Shown here one piece after another: positions 8,774 through 15,697 of a stretch of DNA of 32,039 nt (position 1 is the stretch's first letter; each line of letters begins with the position of its first letter). Source of the stretch: a virus; the IMG/VR virus record IMGVR_UViG_3300048672_001183, positions 1 to 32,039 of that record; one strand, given 5' to 3'. A program made the translations under genes and the position numbers. The notes beneath the pieces were generated by a model. That model ran no database searches and was not told the origin of the DNA. It saw only the letters and a program-made list of their open reading frames with translations.

Positions 8774-10252
8774 TTACCACTCCGCAGGGGTTGCATCAAG
8801 AGCGGCGCCAGAGATCGCCCAATCTACTTGATCTGTCATTGAAACTCTGAACACTCGATCTCGGGCTTGTCCGAGTTGATGGAAGATGACACGGGTGTTG
8901 TATGATCCTAGCACTCCGGCCTTACCAGCACCGACCGAAGTGATATTCGACCAAGTGTTCCCACCGTCGTTACTATAGTCGAGCATCACTGAAGGATTTG
9001 TGATGCCGATTGTGCCGATGCCAGTCTTCACATCAATAGCCAGCCAATTGTAGAATACTCGCTTCCCGTCATTTGAGATGTGCGGTGTAACACGCATTCT
9101 CGTGATGTTAGCGCCGTTATCGCTAAATCCGTCTTGATCGTAGAAGTAAAGTGCGCCGTTCGTGTAGTCAAGCACGCAGTGACGATTTAGATACAACTGA
9201 TGCCCTTCAGCAAGATGCCGTGATTGAGCACCAGTCGATGGATTTGTGTATGTCCGCTCGTGCCAAGTATTCTGCTGAAGTTGAGCCGATGTAGTCACAT
9301 CATAAACCCAAGTTGAAGCGAGGCCTGGAATGTTCAACACATAGAAGGTGTGCCCTTCTTGAGTGTAAATGTGTGCTGTCGCCGCCTTGATCTGGGCTTG
9401 AGAGAGCGATGACCATTGCTGCTCTGCAGCGAATGTTGAAATTCGCTGCGTAGCATACCCAGTGGCCATAACAACAGTCGGGCCAGAGCGATCGTCTTTG
9501 CTAAGCCAGATGATCCGGTTTTGATCAGCCTTGCAAACTGATGCCGCCGCAGCACAACCTGTCTCAATCAAAATGCCAGATCGACGAGCGAATACAACAG
9601 TGCCTTGCCCGGCGTCATACCAGAGCTCTGTCGTCTTCTCACCGAACAACCACAAATCTTCGTTGTTATTCAGCACTGCCACGATGTTGTCAGAATTCGC
9701 TTCGGCAGAAGCAAAATTCAAACCGTTGATTGTGTGTGAGTAAAGGTCTGTCCAGTAAAACTGGTTAGTGTTCGCATTGTTGAATACGACATACCCGTCA
9801 ATGAAGGTGCAAGTCGTTGGTGTTACGCCAGTGACGGTCACCATAGCATTCGTGCCAAGATTGATGGCCCGAACAATGCCGCTTGACACAACAAATAGAT
9901 CGATGCCGTTATCGGTCATCGATACTGGGCCATTCAAAGCAACTGAAGCAATCAGCGTCGATGACCAACCGGCCGTTGAGCCGTCAGTGCCAGTTACTTT
10001 ATACACACCGGCTTGAGTTGTTGTGTAAAGTGAGCCATTTGAAGCAACATACATTCCATTCCCAGGATTCGATGTTGAAGGAATAAGTTGTGTCAGCCCC
10101 GGTGTTCGCACCAACTGTGATACCTCAGCATTTTTACCAAGTTGTGTTTCATTCACCTCTGGGTAAAAATTCACGGTGCGCTGGCAATCATAACGCAGAT
10201 TTCGCAGCAGATATGATTGCCCAACAAAGCCCTTGAAGCGAGTTGAAGCCAT
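8774..10252 (-). CDS. P22 gp10-like packaged-DNA stabilisation / head-tail protein, 492 aa
   Basis: The N-terminus FKGFVGQSYLLRNLRYDCQR followed by TVNFYPEV and VRTPGLTQL is characteristic of the family containing P22 gp10, the tail-hub protein that closes the portal after packaging. The rest reads as a beta-propeller-like series of strands (DNIVAVLNNNEDLWLFGEKT, LWYDAGQGTVVFARRSGIL, NGALYFYDQDG). Length is close to the P22 protein. It directly follows the gp4-like gene, separated only by a 45-aa gene, as expected for gp4-gp10 order. Its ATG overlaps the TAA of that small gene (TAATG), so translation is probably coupled. It lacks a strong ribosome site of its own. Confidence 0.82.
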   Translation of the reverse strand: MASTRFKGFVGQSYLLRNLRYDCQRTVNFYPEVNETQLGKNAEVSQLVRTPGLTQLIPSTSNPGNGMYVASNGSLYTTTQAGVYKVTGTDGSTAGWSSTLIASVALNGPVSMTDNGIDLFVVSSGIVRAINLGTNAMVTVTGVTPTTCTFIDGYVVFNNANTNQFYWTDLYSHTINGLNFASAEANSDNIVAVLNNNEDLWLFGEKTTELWYDAGQGTVVFARRSGILIETGCAAAASVCKADQNRIIWLSKDDRSGPTVVMATGYATQRISTFAAEQQWSSLSQAQIKAATAHIYTQEGHTFYVLNIPGLASTWVYDVTTSAQLQQNTWHERTYTNPSTGAQSRHLAEGHQLYLNRHCVLDYTNGALYFYDQDGFSDNGANITRMRVTPHISNDGKRVFYNWLAIDVKTGIGTIGITNPSVMLDYSNDGGNTWSNITSVGAGKAGVLGSYNTRVIFHQLGQARDRVFRVSMTDQVDWAISGAALDATPAEW

Positions 10253-10389
10253 TACTTGCTCTCTTTCTTCTTGTCGGCCTTTGCGAATTCTTTGCCAACC
10301 TTCTGCGGGATACCGACCTTTTTAGCAAACTTTGGATTGTGAGCCACGGCCGCCATAAACAACTGTTGAGCAACTGATTTACTTGGCAT
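10252..10389 (-). CDS. Small basic protein, 45 aa (MPSKS... type)
   Basis: The sequence starts MPSKSVAQQLFMAAVAHNPK, continues with VGIPQKVGKEFAKAD and ends in a Lys-rich tail. Small proteins beginning MP(S/A)KS-QQ-F with a V-KEF-AD segment are common in phage structural modules (similar in style to DUF3008-like proteins); their role is unknown. The start at 10389 has a near-perfect AAGGAGG site. The gene sits 9 nt after the gp4-like gene and overlaps the gp10-like gene by one base. Coding is supported by the ribosome site, the overlap and the family look. Confidence 0.72.
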   Translation of the reverse strand: MPSKSVAQQLFMAAVAHNPKFAKKVGIPQKVGKEFAKADKKKESK

Positions 10390-10398
10390 ATCGCCTCC

Positions 10399-11130
10399 TT
10401 ACCGAGTTTGATCGTCGCCGATCCAGTATGATCCACCCGATGTGCCTTGAATACCAGAGTCGAATTCCAGACGGTCAATGTTTTGGTTGTTCTGTGCGAT
10501 CAAATTCTTCGACTTGTATGCTTGGGCTTGAACAGATGGAGGTGCTTCACGACCATATTCTGGGGCAAGTAGGCAAGCGAGATTGAATCGAATAGCTTGG
10601 CGGTATGCCGGTGGAAGATTTTCAGTGTCTGAAGCAAGCACAGAGGCATTCAGCGTTTGATTAAACAGAAGCACAAGTGTTGTGTTCGCTGCTGATGCTA
10701 CCGGCCACAGATAAGCCGTGGCAGTTGGCCAGTCACCATTCAGATAGATGAAGCGTGGGATCGGCGATGATACGCTCTTTGATCGCACATCACCCCACTC
10801 ACCTGGCGTGAGCACCGACATCGGCAAGTCAATTGGCTGCGATGATCCAGCATTCTGACGAATCCACGCACCTTCAATCTCTGACGGCCGGTATGGCACA
10901 TCAATCTGACCACCAGGCCCGATCGTAACAGAGGCGGTTGTGCCGGCGATGTTGTAAGTGTAGAATGAGGTTGTGTAAATCATAAGCCCGTCAGCATTCC
11001 ACTGATCAAGCATCTCATTCAAAGTAAAAAGGGCATTTGCCGTTTGATAAGAAGTAGGTGTCTCAGAATCGCCGATGATGCCAATGAGGCGAAGCGAGCC
11101 GTTGATCAAATCGTTGTATGTCTGCGCCAT
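10399..11130 (-). CDS. P22 gp4-like tail accessory factor, 243 aa
   Basis: The sequence MAQTYNDLINGSLRLIGIIG followed by TANALFTLNEMLDQWNADGL matches the start of the P22 tail accessory factor family (gp4), which adds to the portal after packaging and extends the tail channel. Further family-like segments are IDVPYRPSEIEGAWIR and LPPAYRQAIRFNLACLLAPE. P22 gp4 also has muramidase activity, but I see no convincing active site here and claim only the structural role. The gene is first after the coat terminator, has GGAG before its ATG, and carries promoter motif 11152-11163 in its leader. Confidence 0.82.
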   Translation of the reverse strand: MAQTYNDLINGSLRLIGIIGDSETPTSYQTANALFTLNEMLDQWNADGLMIYTTSFYTYNIAGTTASVTIGPGGQIDVPYRPSEIEGAWIRQNAGSSQPIDLPMSVLTPGEWGDVRSKSVSSPIPRFIYLNGDWPTATAYLWPVASAANTTLVLLFNQTLNASVLASDTENLPPAYRQAIRFNLACLLAPEYGREAPPSVQAQAYKSKNLIAQNNQNIDRLEFDSGIQGTSGGSYWIGDDQTR

Positions 11131-11151
11131 TCAGGGCTCCTTAGGATTCGA

Positions 11152-11163
11152 TGTATTTATTAG
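11152..11163 (-). promoter_or_regulatory. Putative phage promoter motif (CTAATAAATACA)
   Basis: On the minus strand this reads CTAATAAATACA, a weaker match to CCGCTAAATACA that keeps the AAATACA core. It lies 9 nt beyond the terminator stem that follows the coat gene and 22 nt before the gp4-like ATG. A promoter directly after a terminator is a sensible arrangement. Confidence 0.5.
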
Positions 11164-11171
11164 AAGCGACA

Positions 11172-11195
11172 AAGGGAGTGCCGAAGCACTCCCTT
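11172..11195 (-). terminator. Hairpin terminator after the coat gene, TTCG tetraloop
   Basis: There is a perfect 10-bp stem (AAGGGAGTGC / GCACTCCCTT) with a 4-nt loop. On the minus strand the loop is TTCG closed by C-G, the very stable UUCG tetraloop, followed by only three T. On the plus strand the stem is followed by a better T-rich run (CTTCTTTTCTT), so it may also stop antisense transcription. It sits 20 nt after the coat stop codon and probably attenuates read-through into the joining genes. Confidence 0.75.
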
Positions 11196-11215
11196 CTTTT
11201 CTTACCTAAGAGGCA

Positions 11216-12457
11216 TTAGCCTTGGATGCGAACAGCCAGAGTTGGGCGAACAACTTGCCAGCCATAGAGCACATCGAGACGGGTCACTTGTTCGTCGGTT
11301 TCAGCGTTGTATTGCTTCACCAGACGGACAGAGATACCACTTTCTGGGTCAGTAGCCACCGAAGCGTCAGCACCCGAGAGGTCTGAAGTCAGTTGGCAGA
11401 AGGCAACCATAAAGGCATTCTTGTGCCAAGCGATATTCACATCGGAGACCGTGTTTGCAGCACCGATCCAGGTGACAGTAGCGCCGTTAGCAGCCTGTGC
11501 TGACACAGTCTGGTTTGGAGCCGTCACATTGATTGCCGGCGAGATCGACAGGGTAACTGCACCACCGGCTGAAGTCGTAGCAGCAGTCAGGACAGTGAAG
11601 ACCTGAAGCTTGTTCGAAGCCAGACGAGTGAGTGGGTTGATAGCATACACACCGCCGATGGTGAATTGATCACCTTGGGAGACAGTGAGTGTGTTACCAG
11701 CGCCAGACAGGAGCAGTGACGAGCCAGTCTGAGCACCATTCACGATTGGAGTCACATTGGTGCGTGTCCCGCAAGTGAATGACGGCAGAGCCTGAGCAAC
11801 AACCCACTGGAAGCCAGCGGCGATACCCATAAGGCCACGCTTGTATTGATCAGCAATCTGATCAGCCGATTGGAACAGACCCTTGAGGCCGTCGAGCACA
11901 CCAGCCTGAGCCGATGGGGTAACAGCGACATACCGGTCATTGTCGATCGGGGCAGCCTGCTCAGTCAAACGAGCACCAGCGTCCAGGAATGGACGAAGCG
12001 TCGAGACATCAGCGCCAGTGAAGGCAGCAGGGATACCAGCCGAGTATGAGCCAGGGGTAACCAGATTCGGGATCTTGTAGAACAGAGCGAAGCCGTCTTG
12101 GTCGATGTCATTCGCAAGCTGAGCCATTGCAGGAGCAATGAAGCGGCTTGAGAAGTCGTCGATAGACAGAGTGCGGTCCTTGGACGAGAAGCCCATACCG
12201 ATGTTCCGCTGAATCAGCTGGATGTTTGTGTTCGTTTCCGTGCTGTTCTGCTTATTCACAGCAGCGCCAGTAGCAGAAGTGTAACGAACAGGCACACGGA
12301 CACGGATTGTGTCACCAGCCTTCATACCAGTCTGACCGAAGAGGTCATCAACTGGGCGAAGCGCACGGGATGCGAGCACGAATTGGTTTCGAAGGACAGC
12401 GAGGGCTTCATTCGTGATGATGTCGTCTGTCAGAAGGGTATTTGATGCGGTAGCCAT
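11216..12457 (-). CDS. P22-like major capsid (coat) protein, 413 aa
   Basis: TNEALAVLRNQFVLASRAL near the N-terminus, then VDDLFGQTGMKAGDTIRVRV, QLIQRNIGMGFSSKDRTLSI and FIAPAMAQLANDIDQDGF are typical of the P22 gp5-like coat family (HK97 fold with an inserted domain). Length is close to P22 coat (about 430 aa). It builds the icosahedral procapsid around the scaffold, encoded just upstream. The C-terminus ends YGWQVVRPTLAVRIQG, also typical. It has a GGAG ribosome site about 11 nt upstream and a strong terminator downstream. Confidence 0.88.
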   Translation of the reverse strand: MATASNTLLTDDIITNEALAVLRNQFVLASRALRPVDDLFGQTGMKAGDTIRVRVPVRYTSATGAAVNKQNSTETNTNIQLIQRNIGMGFSSKDRTLSIDDFSSRFIAPAMAQLANDIDQDGFALFYKIPNLVTPGSYSAGIPAAFTGADVSTLRPFLDAGARLTEQAAPIDNDRYVAVTPSAQAGVLDGLKGLFQSADQIADQYKRGLMGIAAGFQWVVAQALPSFTCGTRTNVTPIVNGAQTGSSLLLSGAGNTLTVSQGDQFTIGGVYAINPLTRLASNKLQVFTVLTAATTSAGGAVTLSISPAINVTAPNQTVSAQAANGATVTWIGAANTVSDVNIAWHKNAFMVAFCQLTSDLSGADASVATDPESGISVRLVKQYNAETDEQVTRLDVLYGWQVVRPTLAVRIQG

Positions 12458-12485
12458 TTGTCATTTCTCCGTGAAGGATGTGGAA

Positions 12486-13424
12486 TTACTTCCGTTTTTG
12501 TTGCTTTCGCCATTCCTGATAATCCGAGAATGAGAGCGGTCCTGTTGGGTCAATGCTCTTTATCGCAGTTGTCTTGCCCTTTGGCAACGACTTGGAAGGC
12601 GGCGGCGCCTTTGATACTTTCGTGGTCTCTTTTTCATCCACCTGCTCGAATTGGGATTCCATCTTCGCCAGGTAAGCAACTTGCTTCACTGGAGACATCG
12701 ACTTGAAGCCAGCAAGCTTAGCATCATCTTCTGCCAGATTGAACAAGAGATCAGGGCCGTTATCGCTTTCCAGGAGGAACATCATCGCTTCTTTCGAAGC
12801 AACGGTCTTCGTAAAGGCTTGAACAAAGTCTTGATCGACTAGCTGGTCATAACCTTCAACACGCTCTTTAGTTGCCTTTTCACGGGCTTCCCAAGAGCCA
12901 AGCACTTCCTTCTGCTTTTCTTGAGCTTCGGCAACTACTTGCTTCTGCTCACGATCCCATTCTCGCTTTTCAATCTTCCAATCGGCAAGAGCCTCCACAT
13001 ACTCAGCATACGAGTCGAATGAATTTACATCCGGCTTCGCTGTTTGGAATTCTTGTCCGACGAATGATACTTCTTGTGTCTCACGCTGAACATTCGAATT
13101 AGCTTCAAGCTGCTTCAAGCGCTCCTCTAGCTCCGCTGCCTTCCGACGGGCTTCATCCCGCTCAGAGGTGAGTGTGCTAAATCGCTTCTCAAGTCCGCTC
13201 TTAGACTTCTTCGGTGTTCCGTCTTCGTCTTCAGCTGATGTTCGGTCATCACCCTCTGCATCGGCGGTCGCTTCCGTTGTCTTCTTTCCAGCAGAGAGTT
13301 TCTCTACTGCAACCTTATATTCCTCACTGCCTGCTGGCAGCTTTCTGATTTCAGGATCCTTGATGATTTGGCCGACCACATCGACCTCTGCTACAGGACT
13401 GATTTCATTCACGGTATCTGACAT
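12486..13424 (-). CDS. Scaffold protein, 312 aa
   Basis: This is an acidic, highly charged, largely helical protein directly upstream of the coat gene, the classic place for P22-type scaffold (gp8). The central part is coiled coil (TLTSERDEARRKAAELEERL onward, then EWDREQKQVVAEAQEKQKEV). The C-terminus is basic (FSDYQEWRKQQKRK), matching the coat-binding positively charged helix of the P22 scaffold. I chose the ATG at 13424 (MSDTVNEISPVAEVDVV) because TAGGGA precedes it by 8 nt; the longer frame opens with GTG and lies in a leader hairpin. Expected function: template the procapsid, then exit. Confidence 0.75.
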   Translation of the reverse strand: MSDTVNEISPVAEVDVVGQIIKDPEIRKLPAGSEEYKVAVEKLSAGKKTTEATADAEGDDRTSAEDEDGTPKKSKSGLEKRFSTLTSERDEARRKAAELEERLKQLEANSNVQRETQEVSFVGQEFQTAKPDVNSFDSYAEYVEALADWKIEKREWDREQKQVVAEAQEKQKEVLGSWEAREKATKERVEGYDQLVDQDFVQAFTKTVASKEAMMFLLESDNGPDLLFNLAEDDAKLAGFKSMSPVKQVAYLAKMESQFEQVDEKETTKVSKAPPPSKSLPKGKTTAIKSIDPTGPLSFSDYQEWRKQQKRK

Positions 13425-13445
13425 AGGTTTCCCTAAGAATTTTAC

Positions 13446-13483
13446 CCGGTGTAAGACCACCGGTAGTCGTTTCTATTTAGCGA
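13446..13483 (-). promoter_or_regulatory. Scaffold-coat promoter motif plus leader hairpin
   Basis: The motif TCGCTAAATAGA (minus strand, 13483-13472) is followed by a hairpin CCGGTG-N6-CACCGG (13463-13446), then the scaffold ribosome site. This is the one late leader with an evident hairpin; its spacing from TAAATA (11 nt) is longer than in the early units. The hairpin could protect the abundant scaffold/coat mRNA. Confidence 0.55.
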
Positions 13484-13504
13484 ATTTCGCTGATCATCTA
13501 AAAA

Positions 13505-14011
13505 TTATGCGATCAACTGCCGAGGACCACCCATAATCGGCTGAATAGTTGCACGACCTGGGGCCTGTTGAGGTTGTGATACTGCCTGCTGAATGAGCTG
13601 GCCGATGCCATTCCCAGCATTCATCCACGGCGCCGAGGTATTGATCACTGTGCCTTGGGGTTGAGCTGGCTGTTGCTGCGACTGGACAGGTTGCTGATTT
13701 AGCCAGTGTTGATACCCAGGCGCAAGCGTATTGAAGCCTGACACAGAAGTTGGAGTTGCCTGAAGTGGTGCTTCACCTTGATATGCCTTGAAGCCGTATG
13801 GGTTTTGTGCCGATGCAAACATTGGCAAAGTGCTTGGGTGCGGATGTCCAGCATTAGGGTCATACGCTGCTGAGTTGTAACCGCTCATCCAAGGAGCAGA
13901 GGTATTGACAACACCTTGTTGAGCCGGTTGTGCAGATACTGGTTGATCTGGCTTTACCATACCTAGGGTAGGCCAGATTGAATTTTGAAGGACTTTACCA
14001 ATATTGAACAT
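13505..14011 (-). CDS. Pro/Gln-rich hypothetical protein, 168 aa
   Basis: Low-complexity protein rich in Gln, Pro and Ala. A nine-residue motif, V(V/I)NTSAPWM, occurs twice (near residues 34 and 122), which may mark a short linear binding motif. The N-terminus MFNIGKVLQNSIWPTLGM is mildly hydrophobic but not a clear signal. The ATG at 14011 has GGAG about 8 nt upstream and a promoter motif just before it. It lies immediately upstream of the scaffold-coat unit. I do not recognise the family. Confidence 0.7.
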   Translation of the reverse strand: MFNIGKVLQNSIWPTLGMVKPDQPVSAQPAQQGVVNTSAPWMSGYNSAAYDPNAGHPHPSTLPMFASAQNPYGFKAYQGEAPLQATPTSVSGFNTLAPGYQHWLNQQPVQSQQQPAQPQGTVINTSAPWMNAGNGIGQLIQQAVSQPQQAPGRATIQPIMGGPRQLIA

Positions 14012-14030
14012 TGCTGATCTCCGATTTTAG

Positions 14031-14042
14031 TGTATTTACGGC
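14031..14042 (-). promoter_or_regulatory. Putative phage promoter motif (GCCGTAAATACA)
   Basis: On the minus strand this reads GCCGTAAATACA. It overlaps the stop codon of the 278-aa gene and lies 20 nt before the ATG at 14011. It retains the TAAATACA core but has CCG in place of CGC. Confidence 0.5.
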
Positions 14043-14872
14043 GTTAGCACCCAAGCCGAGCCTGACCATCTTTTCAGCGGCTTAGTGACCCAAGTTGCGC
14101 CATCCCACACCTTTACTGGCTTCAACACCCAGGCGGAGCCATTCCAAGTTTTCATTTGGCCAGTGTTCGATGACACCACCGGCGTTGAATATGTGACTCG
14201 AAGTTTTACACTATCGATCTGGACAGTAGATGTTGCTGTTGATCCATATGCCACATACGCACTAAACGATGAGGTGAAGTCTGTGGTTGCCCAAGCACGA
14301 TCACGAATGTTGTCGTTGTTCGCATCAAAGTCATCCCAAGTGTTCCCCCGAGCACCATAAACAAACGGTGTGAGGACACTCGGCAAGATTTGCTGAGACG
14401 AGGATGGATTTTGTGAGGTTGTGCATCGATTCAAAAACCCAGAGCCAGTCATCACGAACGCATATGAATATCCGTTCGTGCCAACAGTGTTTTTAGCGTT
14501 CGCTCTGACTTCAATACCAAGGATTGTAGCACCAGATGGAATAGACAGCCCAGTCCAGCCAGATACCCAGCCCGAGCCTTCATTACCAGCGGCAACAACG
14601 ACCTGAGCAAAGGTGCCATCATCTACATAGATGTTCCCGGTGTTCGTCCAAGTGCCCAAGTCTGGTGTAAAAGTTGAGCCGGTAAGCCAACCAGTATCTG
14701 CAACAGCCACTGCCTGTGATGGTGGGCCGTTCCACACATACTTGTCGCCGAGGACTGCATCTGAGCCCTCGTTCTTCGTCATAAAATCGTGCGCAAATGC
14801 CTTGGCGGGCAGATTTGCCCGCCGCTTCTCAGTGGTCGAAGTGGTCGCTAGACCAAAGTGACGAAGAGCCAT
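14036..14872 (-). CDS. Virion protein with C-terminal W-N-G-S-A-W-V repeats, 278 aa
   Basis: The main body is beta-rich with a TGWLTGSTF, TNTGNIYVDDG and GWTGLSIPSGATILGIEVRA pattern, like a jelly-roll or carbohydrate-binding-like module. The C-terminus has three near-identical repeats of about 13 residues: MKTWNGSAWVLKP, VKVWDGATWVTKP and LKRWSGSAWVLTP. Such repeats occur at ends of many phage tail or adhesin-like proteins. The gene is third in the fiber/decoration block. AAGG precedes the ATG, overlapping the region just after the 268-aa gene's stop. A role in surface decoration or adhesion is inferred. Confidence 0.65.
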   Translation of the reverse strand: MALRHFGLATTSTTEKRRANLPAKAFAHDFMTKNEGSDAVLGDKYVWNGPPSQAVAVADTGWLTGSTFTPDLGTWTNTGNIYVDDGTFAQVVVAAGNEGSGWVSGWTGLSIPSGATILGIEVRANAKNTVGTNGYSYAFVMTGSGFLNRCTTSQNPSSSQQILPSVLTPFVYGARGNTWDDFDANNDNIRDRAWATTDFTSSFSAYVAYGSTATSTVQIDSVKLRVTYSTPVVSSNTGQMKTWNGSAWVLKPVKVWDGATWVTKPLKRWSGSAWVLTP

Positions 14873-14881
14873 TGCTAACCT

Positions 14882-15688
14882 TTACGCAGCAGCAATCTCA
14901 ATCTGCATCCATGGGGCGCCGATGGCAGTTGAATCGGCATACATCATCACCATTAGGGCTGAAGTAGGGAACACGATTGGCATCCCGGTCATATCGAGTC
15001 CATGAACAGCACCGTCATTTGCAACGCCGACACGACCCATCCACAGCGGACGGAGCACAAGAATGTTTGCAGTGCCTGCAGTGCCAGTAGCACCTGTGAC
15101 GCCCGTGACGCCTGACACACCTTTATCTCCGGCTGCCAACGGCAACTGCCACATACGCCCAAGTGTAGGAGCAGCAGCAGGTGAGAGACCAGTAGCGCCA
15201 GTTGTGCGGCCAGTTGTGCCCGCTTCATTCGTGTATGTCACCTTGAATGTTTGGTTACCGGTGAAGGCCGTAACAGTCTCAACCCAAATCTCCGTGCAGC
15301 CTGCAGTATCAGCAGCAGTGCCACCTGGAATTTTTGAGAGGAACGATGTCGGGGTGTTCCCTGAGGTGGCGGCATTGAAGGCATATGCGCCGCCCTTCCA
15401 AAGGATGTCATAGATCACCATTGTAGAAGCAACTGAATTCTTGAATTTGACCCCAGTGAGGTATCCGGTGCCGGTAGTGAAGTTGATACCTGGACAGCCT
15501 GGAGTGGTGTCATCTGGAACAACCCCAGTAGTTGTCGATGTTCCTGCCAACACACCGCCGTTTTGTGAGCCTGCTACCTCGAACACGCTGAATGGTGCGG
15601 CTGAGATAGTTGTGCGCAAACCTGTCTTTGCCCAGCAAATCTGCTGACGGGTAGAGGCAATGTATTGATCGACTGTGGTAATAGCCAT
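14882..15688 (-). CDS. Virion surface / fiber-associated protein, 268 aa
   Basis: The protein begins MAITTVDQYIASTRQQICWA. It is rich in Gly, Thr and Ala, with a short collagen-like segment (GVSGVTGVTGATGTAGT) around residues 185-205 and a hydrophobic beta-rich C-terminus (TSALMVMMYADSTAIGAPW). It follows the 903-aa fiber gene by 9 nt and shares its codon character. GGAC precedes the ATG. I do not recognise a specific family; position and composition suggest a decoration or fiber-tip protein. Confidence 0.62.
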   Translation of the reverse strand: MAITTVDQYIASTRQQICWAKTGLRTTISAAPFSVFEVAGSQNGGVLAGTSTTTGVVPDDTTPGCPGINFTTGTGYLTGVKFKNSVASTMVIYDILWKGGAYAFNAATSGNTPTSFLSKIPGGTAADTAGCTEIWVETVTAFTGNQTFKVTYTNEAGTTGRTTGATGLSPAAAPTLGRMWQLPLAAGDKGVSGVTGVTGATGTAGTANILVLRPLWMGRVGVANDGAVHGLDMTGMPIVFPTSALMVMMYADSTAIGAPWMQIEIAAA

Positions 15689-15697
15689 TTCGTGTCC

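Noticed and set aside
13425-13460. Longer GTG start for the scaffold gene
   Set aside because: The extension lies in the leader hairpin and lacks a ribosome site; the ATG at 13424 has a good one.
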